Source: Opitutia bacterium (GTDB lineage: Bacteria > Verrucomicrobiota > Verrucomicrobiae > Opitutales > Opitutaceae). From it: 50,785 nucleotides of DNA. The stretch's first letter is position 1. The number at the start of each line of letters is the position of its first letter. Location of the stretch: NCBI GenBank assembly GCA_947442255.1, contig CANEVO010000011.1, positions 1-50,785 of the forward strand, read 5' to 3'. The notes beneath the pieces are model-generated. The model worked only from the letters and a program-made list of their open reading frames with translations, did not search any database and was not told the origin of the DNA. Shown in pieces: positions 10,410 to 17,437 of the stretch. The position numbers were made by a program, and so were the translations under genes.

Positions 10410-11320
10410 ACGGCGTTGTTCCCAGCGGCGGGAGGAGCGAAGCACAGGCCGAGTGCCAAAGCGGTGAGCTTGTTCATGGATTCTTCCACCGTTTCTCGAT
10501 CGGTGTGGAGTTCAAGCGTCGGCGCCAGCGGCTCTTCATAGGGTGAGTCGATTCCGGTGAAGTACTTGATCTGGCCGGCGCGCGCACGCTGATACAGCTT
10601 CTTCGGATCCCGCAGCTCGCACACGGCCAGAGGCGCGTTGATGAACACTTCGGCAAACGAAATTCCCCGCGCGCGCGCCCGCTCGGCCGCCGCCGCCCGG
10701 TCAGCGCGAAAAGGGGAGATCAACGCGACGATTACGACCGCCCCAACCGCCGCCAGATGCAGGGCCAGCTCGGAGGCGCGACGGATGTTTTCCTGCCGAT
10801 CCTCGGAGGTGTAGCCGAGGTTGCTGCTCAATCCGGTACGGAGGATATCGCCATCGACGACGGTGGCGAGCACGCCGCGGTTCACCAGTCGCTCTTCGAG
10901 CCCGCTCGCGAGGGTGGATTTGCCCGCCCCGGAGAGGCCCGTGAGAAAAAGAATCGCCGGCCGGTGGACTGGCCGGATTGCGCCCTGAACCCCGGGGAGC
11001 ATCACGCCGGGGACAAATTCACTCGAATGCCCGGCGCGAATTGCCGATGCGACCGCGGCGGGTCCACGGCGGACCGCATCGGTCTCCAGCAAATACACGG
11101 CGGTCTGACCCGGACGAAGCTGGGCCAGAACGCCGGCCGAGGGGAAGGCAGCCCCCGTCCGCTCGATCCCCATTCGCCCGGCGGCAGGATTCGCCACGGC
11201 CAGGATCGCCGGACTCACACCGGTGTCGTAAGCGACGATATCCGCGATCGAGATCAGGCGGTGGGCCTTGACGGAAAGCAGATCAGGATCACCAGCCCCG
11301 ACATCGATGTAAGACAACAT
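10406..11320 (-). CDS. cysC: APS kinase with a degenerate N-terminal SUMT-like half-domain
   Basis: The C-terminal ~180 residues are an adenylylsulfate kinase, making PAPS from APS and ATP: Walker A GLSGAGKST at 128-136 (from the ATG at 11320), YTSEDRQENIRR, and a C-terminal motif with GQIKYFTGIDSPYEEP. Residues 1-118 resemble the first half of the CobA encoded next door: VGAGDPDLLSVKAHRL matches its N-terminus and EFVPGV matches EIVPGV. The SAM-binding RLKGGDPLVFGRGG is lost, so methyltransferase activity is unlikely. The start at 11320 has a good ribosome-binding site (AAGGTG). The in-frame ATG at 11401 would add 27 AT-rich codons not matching either family. First gene of the cysC-cobA-chelatase operon. 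Confidence 0.85.
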   Translation of the reverse strand: MLSYIDVGAGDPDLLSVKAHRLISIADIVAYDTGVSPAILAVANPAAGRMGIERTGAAFPSAGVLAQLRPGQTAVYLLETDAVRRGPAAVASAIRAGHSSEFVPGVMLPGVQGAIRPVHRPAILFLTGLSGAGKSTLASGLEERLVNRGVLATVVDGDILRTGLSSNLGYTSEDRQENIRRASELALHLAAVGAVVIVALISPFRADRAAAAERARARGISFAEVFINAPLAVCELRDPKKLYQRARAGQIKYFTGIDSPYEEPLAPTLELHTDRETVEESMNKLTALALGLCFAPPAAGNNAV

Positions 11321-11590
11321 CCCGGACACCTTATTAACTCGCTCCGAAGCATCTTCGACTGAACTAAGTGTTTGTGGTGTATTATTTTTTAAATCAAACA
11401 TGACATCTTTACTCGATATGACTTCTTTTAAACTTTACGCGCTAACGGCAAACTTCAATCCTGGAACATGACCTGGCGCCGAATCGAGCAAAGCAGTTGA
11501 TCAAGACTAGGGTTCCCCATCGCGGCGAATCCTTTCTGCGGTTTTGCCGCCGCTCACGGCAATGCCTAGAACCCTCCTTTTCCCATCGAA
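11321..11590. promoter_or_regulatory. Divergent promoter region between cysC and cysH
   Basis: This 270-base gap separates the minus-strand cysC operon from the plus-strand cysHDN operon and must hold both promoters. It has an AT-rich core around 11380-11440, unlike the surrounding DNA. An 11-base direct repeat with one mismatch (ATGACATCTTT at 11400-11410 and ATGACTTCTTT at 11418-11428) is a possible regulator site. No consensus -35/-10 pair could be fixed with confidence. Confidence 0.5.
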
Positions 11591-12247
11591 ATGACACCTG
11601 CCGACGTGACCCATTGGAATGCCCAACTGCGCACTCAGTCTCCCCTGGAGATTGTGCGCTGGGCCGTGGCTGAAGCCAAGGGGCGAGCCCTGGTTTCGAC
11701 CAATTTCAGGCCCTTTGAAGCGGCCATCCTCCATCTCGCCGTGCAGGCGCAGCCGGACATCCCTGTTCTCTGGGTCGACCACGGTTACAACCGACCCGCG
11801 ACCTATAAGCACGCCGAGGAACTCCGCGTGCGGCTCAAGCTGAACCTGAAGCCCTTTCTGCCGAAGATGACGGCTGCGCATCGCGATGCGATTCACGGTC
11901 CGATCCCGACGACCGAGGACGAGGAGGGCCTGAAGAAGTTCAGCGCCGTCATGAAACTGGAGCCGTTCCAACGTGGCATGAAGGAACTCGCGCCGTCGGT
12001 CTGGATCACGGCGCTTCGCAAGGTTCAGAATCCGAACCGGGCCGGTCTCGACATCGTTTCGCCGGATGAAAACTTCGGCGCGCTCAAGGTGAGTCCGTTC
12101 TTCCATTGGAGCGATGCGGAACTCGAGGTCTACCTCGCCGAGCACAAGCTCCCCAACGAATGGGATTACTTTGATCCGGCGAAGGCCGACGAGAAGCGTG
12201 AGTGCGGACTCCACGCGGCTTGGGGCAAGAAAGCGGTCAGCTCGTAA
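11591..12247 (+). CDS. cysH: Phosphoadenylyl-sulfate (PAPS) reductase
   Basis: Reduces PAPS to sulfite using thioredoxin. The 218-residue protein belongs to the CysH family. The catalytic C-terminal motif ECGLH is present with Cys205, the only cysteine in the protein. The CC...CxxC residues that ligate a 4Fe-4S cluster in APS reductases are absent, so it should use PAPS, which fits the APS kinase encoded upstream. PP-loop-like residues (VSTNFRPFEAAILHL) lie near the N-terminus. Start ATG at 11591; the ribosome-binding site is weak. cysD follows after 16 bases. Confidence 0.92.
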   Translation: MTPADVTHWNAQLRTQSPLEIVRWAVAEAKGRALVSTNFRPFEAAILHLAVQAQPDIPVLWVDHGYNRPATYKHAEELRVRLKLNLKPFLPKMTAAHRDAIHGPIPTTEDEEGLKKFSAVMKLEPFQRGMKELAPSVWITALRKVQNPNRAGLDIVSPDENFGALKVSPFFHWSDAELEVYLAEHKLPNEWDYFDPAKADEKRECGLHAAWGKKAVSS

Positions 12248-12263
12248 CCGGTCCCATCGCGTC

Positions 12264-13166
12264 ATGACCAGCTACCATCTCGATCATCTTCAACATCTCG
12301 AAACCGAGGCCATTCACATCATGCGCGAGGTCGCGGGTGAGTTTGAGCGTCCCGCCCTGCTGTTCTCTGGCGGCAAGGATTCGATCTGTCTCCTGCGCCT
12401 CGCCGAAAAGGCGTTTCGCCCGTCAGATCTCCCAATGCCGCTGCTCAACGTCGACACCGGCCACCACTTCCCGGAGTTGAACGAATTCCGCGACCGTCGC
12501 GCAAAGCAGCTCGGAGCCCGGCTCATCGTCCGCACGGTGGAAGAGGCAATTGCCAAGGGCATCGCGACCGTCGCCGCGGGCGAGATCAGCCGGAATCGTC
12601 TCCAGATCCCAACGCTCCTCGCGGCGATCGAGGAGTTTCGTTTCGACTGCTGCATCGGCGGCGCCCGCCGCGACGAAGAGAAGGCCCGCGCCAAGGAACG
12701 CTTCTTCAGTTTCCGCGACGCCTTCGGCCAATGGGATCCGAAGAACCAGCGGCCCGAGATTTGGAATCTCTACAACGGCCGGCTCAACCCCGGGGAGAAC
12801 ATGCGCGTGTTCCCGTTGAGCAACTGGACTGAGATGGACGTCTGGGAGTACATCCAGCGCGAGAAACTCGAGGTCCCGAGCATCTATTTTACTCATCGCC
12901 GCCAGTGCGTCCGCCGCGGCGGCCAGTGGCTGCCGGTGAACAACCTCGTTCCGCCCAAGCCCAGCGAGGAGGTCCGCGACCTTGTCGTTCGCGTGCGCAC
13001 CATCGGCGACATCATCAGCACCGGCTGCGTCGAATCGCCCGCCGCCACGGTCAGCGACATCATCGCGGAAATTGCCGCCGCCCGAGTGACGGAGCGCGGT
13101 TCTCGCGCTGACGACAAGTCCTCCGAAGCCGCGATGGAAGACCGCAAGAAGGCGGGTTATTTCTAA
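12264..13166 (+). CDS. cysD: Sulfate adenylyltransferase subunit 2
   Basis: ATP-pyrophosphatase subunit that adenylates sulfate to APS, driven by GTP hydrolysis in CysN. The PP-loop SGGKDS is at residues 35-40, and conserved segments include NVDTGHHFPE, GGARRDEEKARAKER and a C-terminal region with RRQCVRRGGQW. The 300-residue length is standard. The ATG at 12264 starts the conserved MTSYHLDHLQHLE. The frame is open further upstream, but that part overlaps cysH and is rejected. The stop overlaps the cysN start by one base (TAATG), which suggests coupled translation and equal subunit amounts. Confidence 0.96.
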   Translation: MTSYHLDHLQHLETEAIHIMREVAGEFERPALLFSGGKDSICLLRLAEKAFRPSDLPMPLLNVDTGHHFPELNEFRDRRAKQLGARLIVRTVEEAIAKGIATVAAGEISRNRLQIPTLLAAIEEFRFDCCIGGARRDEEKARAKERFFSFRDAFGQWDPKNQRPEIWNLYNGRLNPGENMRVFPLSNWTEMDVWEYIQREKLEVPSIYFTHRRQCVRRGGQWLPVNNLVPPKPSEEVRDLVVRVRTIGDIISTGCVESPAATVSDIIAEIAAARVTERGSRADDKSSEAAMEDRKKAGYF

Positions 13167-14509
13167 TGTTTTCCGAAGCCTCCATGCCTCCTCCCCCTCC
13201 GGTGACCGTCCCGATCGACATCCTCCGCTTCAATACCTGTGGCAGCGTCGACGACGGCAAGTCCACGCTCATTGGCCGGCTCCTCTACGACTCGAAATCC
13301 CTGATGGAAGATCAGATCGAGGCGCTGGAGCGCTCGGCCGACATCACCGGTGGCGGACAGATCAACCTCGCCAACCTCACCGACGGCCTGCGCGCCGAGC
13401 GGGAGCAGGGGATCACGATCGACGTCGCCTACCGCTATTTCGCGACCCCGCGGCGGAAGTTCATCATCGCCGATACTCCGGGCCACGTCCAATATACGCG
13501 CAACATGGTCACGGGGGCGTCCAACGCCAACCTGTCGATCGTCCTCGTCGATGCGCGCCTCGGCGTCATCGAGCAAAGCCGCCGCCACACCGCGATCGCG
13601 TCGCTGCTGCGGATTCCGCACCTCGTGGTCGCGGTCAACAAGATGGACCTCGTCGGCTGGAGCGAGCAGCGCTTCTTCGAGATTCGCGCCCAGTTCGAGG
13701 AGTTTCTGCCGCGGCTCGACATCAAGGATGTTAAATTCATCCCGCTGAGCGCGCTGAATGGCGACAACGTCGTCGATGCGTCCCCTCACACCCCGTGGTA
13801 CGTCGGGCCGACCCTGCTCGGACACCTCGAGACGGTCCACATCGCCAGCGACTGGAATCTCCAGGGTTTCCGCTTGCCGGTGCAATGGGTCAACCGGCCG
13901 AACAATCCGACGGATGCCTCGCTCCACGATTTCCGCGGCTTCAGCGGCCAGATTGCGGGCGGGATCGTTCGCGTGGGACAGAAGGTCCTGACTCTGCCAG
14001 CCGGCGTCGTCACGACGGTGAAGGAAATCTGGACGTACGACGGCAAGGTGAAGGAAGCCTTCTGTCCGCAGTCCGTCACGTTGGTGCTCGCCGACGACAT
14101 CGACATCAGCCGTGGCAGCATGATCATCGGGGCGGATTACCTGCCCGGGTGCACCACCGAACTGCACGCGGAGATTTGCTGGATGCATCCGCGCCCGCTC
14201 CAGGCGGGAAAGAAGTACTTTCTCAAGCACACGACCCACACCGTCCAGGTGATCGTGACGGAGCTGGTCAACCAGCTCAACGTCGCGACCTTGGAGACCG
14301 AGGACCAGCCCGAGGCGCTGGCGATGAATGCGATTGGGGAAATTCGCCTGCGGACGGCGAAGCCGATCGTGTTCGACGGTTACGGCACGAATCGGCTGAC
14401 CGGCTCCTTCATCCTCATCGAGCAGGGCACCAATGCGACGGTCGCCGCCGGGATGCTGCTGCCGCCGCGCGAGACTGTTAAATCCGAAAACGGCGATTAC
14501 GTCATCTAG
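13166..14509 (+). CDS. cysN: Sulfate adenylyltransferase subunit 1 (GTPase)
   Basis: EF-Tu-like GTPase subunit of ATP sulfurylase. G-domain motifs are clear: P-loop GSVDDGKS at 26-33, REQGITIDVAY in switch I, DTPGH in switch II, and NKMDLVG for guanine recognition. Two beta-barrel domains follow. At 447 aa it lacks the C-terminal APS kinase domain found in CysNC fusions, consistent with the separate cysC gene. It overlaps cysD by one base and is followed after seven bases by the Rrf2 regulator gene. Confidence 0.96.
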   Translation: MFSEASMPPPPPVTVPIDILRFNTCGSVDDGKSTLIGRLLYDSKSLMEDQIEALERSADITGGGQINLANLTDGLRAEREQGITIDVAYRYFATPRRKFIIADTPGHVQYTRNMVTGASNANLSIVLVDARLGVIEQSRRHTAIASLLRIPHLVVAVNKMDLVGWSEQRFFEIRAQFEEFLPRLDIKDVKFIPLSALNGDNVVDASPHTPWYVGPTLLGHLETVHIASDWNLQGFRLPVQWVNRPNNPTDASLHDFRGFSGQIAGGIVRVGQKVLTLPAGVVTTVKEIWTYDGKVKEAFCPQSVTLVLADDIDISRGSMIIGADYLPGCTTELHAEICWMHPRPLQAGKKYFLKHTTHTVQVIVTELVNQLNVATLETEDQPEALAMNAIGEIRLRTAKPIVFDGYGTNRLTGSFILIEQGTNATVAAGMLLPPRETVKSENGDYVI

Positions 14510-14516
14510 TCCGGCC

Positions 14517-14930
14517 GTGAAGATCTCCGTCAAAGTCGACTACGCCTGCCGCGTGATGGCGGAACTCGCCCGCCTCCACGGCTCGGGCGTGCTGGCCCAG
14601 ATCGAACATCTGGCCCGGACGGAGTCGGTGCCGGCCAACTTCCTCGCGCAGATTCTCCTGCGGCTCCGCGACCACGGCCTCATCACCAGTCGCCGAGGCA
14701 ACCACGGAGGCTATGCGCTCGCCCAGTCGCCGGAGGATATTTCGCTATACGACATCCTCGTGGCGGTGGAAGGCCACTGCCTGCACCTGAGCGGAAACTT
14801 CGAAGGCCGCAGCGGCCGCCGGCTCAAGCAAGTCTGGGACGATGTGGGCCAGGCCCTGATCGCCAAGACCAAGAGCTACACGCTCGATCAACTCTCATCG
14901 AAGAATCCGACGGAGATGTATTATATTTGA
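14517..14930 (+). CDS. Rrf2-family transcription regulator
   Basis: A 137-residue winged-helix regulator of the Rrf2 family (IscR, NsrR, CymR relatives). The HTH region reads VPANFLAQILLRLRDHGLITSRRG, with the family's GGYALA wing. The GTG at 14517 gives the canonical N-terminus (MKISVKVDYACRVM); an upstream in-frame start would overlap cysN. Only one cysteine lies in the usual ligand region, so an IscR-like Fe-S cluster is unlikely. Being last in the cysHDN operon suggests autoregulation and control of sulfur assimilation, as known for CymR in Bacillus; this is inference. Confidence 0.85.
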   Translation: MKISVKVDYACRVMAELARLHGSGVLAQIEHLARTESVPANFLAQILLRLRDHGLITSRRGNHGGYALAQSPEDISLYDILVAVEGHCLHLSGNFEGRSGRRLKQVWDDVGQALIAKTKSYTLDQLSSKNPTEMYYI

Positions 14931-14952
14931 GCGGGCGTCGAACGGCGCCCGC
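14931..14952 (+). other. Hairpin directly after the Rrf2 stop, no U-tract
   Basis: GCGGGCG (14931-14937) pairs with CGCCCGC (14946-14952), beginning at the base after the stop codon. No T-run follows, so it is not a classical terminator. It may protect the 3' end or help Rho-dependent termination. The following ~140 bases up to the NrtA remnant hold nothing recognised. Confidence 0.5.
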
Positions 14953-15095
14953 GAGTGCAGCGACCCGCCATCAACTCGCTGGCGCTCGTTGCCACCCCAA
15001 GGGTGTCGCAGACGGTTGGTGGAGGGCTGCCGCTCGGCGGCAGGCCCGACCAATATCCCCCTCAATGGGAGGCGATCGGAAACTGGAGCCGACCC

Positions 15096-15797
15096 TCACC
15101 CTGCCTTGCGATGGTCGCGAGCGTCGGACGAGGCGAGCGCCTGGCTCGGGCGGGAAGTTTGCAGGCTAAACCGGTGAAGATCTTCCCGGAAAAGGCGGCC
15201 GGGCAGCCCGGCGTCGTTGACCGCCGCGGCCGGAATCAGGCCGGCGGCGCCGAAGGCACGTTGCAGCACCAGGGCCTTAGCCACGGCCGGAACGTTGGCG
15301 TCACCGCGGTGGAAGATGACAAACGGCGCGTCGTCGACTCGCCCCTGGCCGCAGTTGAAGTGACCGAGCAGGCCCGGCGTGAGCGCGGCCTCCGGAACAT
15401 TCAGATATTCGGGGCGCCCCAGCAGCCCGGCCAGCGATTCGCGGTTCGACGGTTCGTCGCACCAGACGCAGGCTTCGGCGAGCGCCGCAACGATGGCGGC
15501 ATGCTCGGAGGATCGGGCCTCGGCGTAGCGGCGGGTGACGATCAACACCTTCTCGACGTGCCCCGGATGCTGAACCGCGCTGGTGACCGGGCACCAGCCG
15601 GTCCCCGCTTGAACCGCCACCGAGTTCCAGGGCTCGCTGGCATAATAGCCATTGATCGTGCCCCCCGCGAGGTGCCGGAACATCTGGGCTGGCGGCACCA
15701 TCACGATGCGCACGTCGCGATCCGGATCGATGCCGGCCGCGCGCGGCCATTCCCGCAGGTGGAGATGGTCAGAGGAAAACGGAAATACCACCCTCAG
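15096..15797 (-). pseudogene. NrtA/CmpA-like ABC binding protein, N-terminal half missing
   Basis: The frame encodes only the C-terminal part of a nitrate/nitrile-type periplasmic binding protein: VFPFSSDHLHLREW, RAAGIDPDRDVRIVMVPPAQM, NGYYASEPWNSVAVQAG, and a C-terminal PGRLFREDLHRF. The first ~150 residues, including any signal peptide or Tat motif, are absent. Homology stops abruptly near 15785-15797, exactly where a LysR fragment starts on the other strand. No start with a ribosome-binding site is apparent. It is most simply the relic of a divergent lysR-nrtA pair that lost its central part by deletion. The exact left end is uncertain: homology fades near 15180 and the frame stops at 15096. 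Confidence 0.75.
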
Positions 15798-16291
15798 CGC
15801 TGGTGGTCGAGCCGCCGACTCCGGTGCTGGCGGAGTTCACCTTCGTGCCGCTGTTCCAGGACGAACTGCGCTTCCTCGTCGCGCCGCTGCATCCGTGGGC
15901 GAAGGCCGGCCGCGCCCCGCGCGAGAGCATCGAGGGCGAAACCCGCGTGCTGTATAACAAATCCAGTTACACGTTCCGGCTGGTGAACGACTATTTCCGC
16001 GAGGAAAAGCTCACCCTGGCCAATGTGATCGAGCTCGGCAGCATGGAGGCGATCAAGGAACTGGTGAAGATCGGCATCGGCGCCGGCGTGCTCGCCCCGT
16101 GGATCGCACGACCGGAACTCGAGAGCGGGATGCTCGTCTCGGTCCCGCTCGGACCGCGCAAGCTGCGCCGGCACTGGGGTGTCGCGCATCTCAAGGGCCG
16201 CCGGCTCGCCCTCGCGGGGGAAACGTTTGTCGGACTGTGCGTCGCCGTCTCCCAGCAGTTGGGCCTGCAAGGTCCGGGGGGCGCCGCCTGA
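15794..16291 (+). pseudogene. LysR-type regulator, N-terminal half missing
   Basis: Encodes the effector-binding domain of a LysR regulator: ALVVEPP, FVPLFQDELRFLVAPLHPW, a central IELGSMEAIKELVKIGIGAGVLAPW, and a C-terminal segment RKLRRHWGVAHLKGRR. The DNA-binding helix-turn-helix and linker helix (about 140 residues) are missing, so it cannot bind DNA as an ordinary LysR protein. It abuts the truncated NrtA gene head to head. In LysR-type loci the regulator is usually divergent from its target, which is the arrangement this relic retains without the promoter between them. A GTG at 15803 could allow translation of the fragment, but function is doubtful. Confidence 0.78.
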
Positions 16292-16300
16292 CCGGCGCGC

Positions 16301-17236
16301 TCAAATCTCCCACTCGTGCTCGTGCGCGGGCGCGGCGGCGTTCTCGACCAGACCGTCCTTCTTGTGGCGGGACCGGACGATAAGGTTGTCGGCTTTGAAG
16401 TACGCCACCGACTCCGCGGGGATGGAGCGCATCAGCCAGACGTTGGAGCCGATGATCGAATGCTCCCCGACGCGGGTCTCTCCGCCGAGAATCGTGGCGT
16501 GGGCGTAAATCGTCACATGGTCGCCGATGTCCGGGTGCCGCTTGACGCCCTTGATCGGCTGCCCGTGGTCATCGACCTCGAAGGATTTCGCTCCCAGGGT
16601 GACGCCCTGATACAACTTCACATGCCGGCCGACGGTTGCGGTCTCGCCGATGACGACGCCGGTGCAGTGATCGATGAAGAAGTGCGTCCCGAGCCGCGCG
16701 CCCGGATGAATGTCGCAGCCCGTGCGCTCGTGGCCGTATTCCGTGAGCATGCGCGGCAGCAGCGGCACGCCGAGGTGATAGAGGACGTGCGCGAGCCGCT
16801 GCAGCGAGATGACCAGCACGCAGGGGTAGGCGAGGATGATCTCCTCCACGCTCCGCGCGGCGGGGTCGCCCTGATAGGCCGCCTCCACATCGGTGCGGAT
16901 GAGTTTCCGCAACTCGGGAAACTGCACCAGCATGGCGGTGGTGTGTTCGCGCGCCTTCGGGCCGGCGTCGGCCACGCCCGCAAACCGAAGGCACTTTTCC
17001 AACTCCGCGGCGAGCCGGCGATCGATGCGGATCAGCGTGCGCTCGACGTGGGCGGGCAATTCGCCAACCGACAGGCCTGACTCCTCGAAGTAGCCGGGAA
17101 AGAGCAGGTGCATGCAGTCCTCGGCCAGCTGGTTGACCGACGCCTGCGACGGCAGGTTGCTGCCATCGAGGTGATTGATCCCGCCGTCGCTGCGGTAGGA
17201 TTCGAGCAGGGCCTGCTTGATTTGTTCGAGGTTCAT
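16301..17236 (-). CDS. cysE: Serine O-acetyltransferase
   Basis: Acetylates serine with acetyl-CoA, giving O-acetylserine, the carbon acceptor for sulfide in cysteine synthesis. An N-terminal helical domain of ~150 residues precedes a left-handed beta-helix of hexapeptide repeats. The catalytic pair is visible as D175 in DIHPGA and H190 in FIDHCTGVVIGET. At 311 aa it matches the longer EpsC-type enzymes better than E. coli CysE (273 aa). It closes the sulfur cluster functionally, though O-acetylserine sulfhydrylase and sulfite reductase are not in the window. An inverted repeat lies just upstream. Confidence 0.93.
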   Translation of the reverse strand: MNLEQIKQALLESYRSDGGINHLDGSNLPSQASVNQLAEDCMHLLFPGYFEESGLSVGELPAHVERTLIRIDRRLAAELEKCLRFAGVADAGPKAREHTTAMLVQFPELRKLIRTDVEAAYQGDPAARSVEEIILAYPCVLVISLQRLAHVLYHLGVPLLPRMLTEYGHERTGCDIHPGARLGTHFFIDHCTGVVIGETATVGRHVKLYQGVTLGAKSFEVDDHGQPIKGVKRHPDIGDHVTIYAHATILGGETRVGEHSIIGSNVWLMRSIPAESVAYFKADNLIVRSRHKKDGLVENAAAPAHEHEWEI

Positions 17237-17251
17237 CGCAACACCGACGAG

Positions 17252-17270
17252 CGGTGAACAGCATTCACCG
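17252..17270. promoter_or_regulatory. Inverted repeat upstream of cysE (possible operator)
   Basis: CGGTGAA (17252-17258) and TTCACCG (17264-17270) form a perfect 7-bp inverted repeat with a 5-base spacer, 16 bases before the cysE start codon. It could be a regulator site or a leader hairpin affecting translation. The same motif was not seen upstream of cysC or cysH. Confidence 0.4.
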
Positions 17271-17437
17271 TCCTCACGCGAGCCTGAAACCGCGGCGCCC
17301 GGTGGCCGTCAAACGTGTGACGCCGAAAATAATTTCGTCACGCAATCGTCACCGGGAATGAGAATTCGCGCCGCGCCCGAGTCTGGCATCGACATTGCCG
17401 GAAAGCCGTTGCTCATTCCACGCAAATCTTCCCATCG

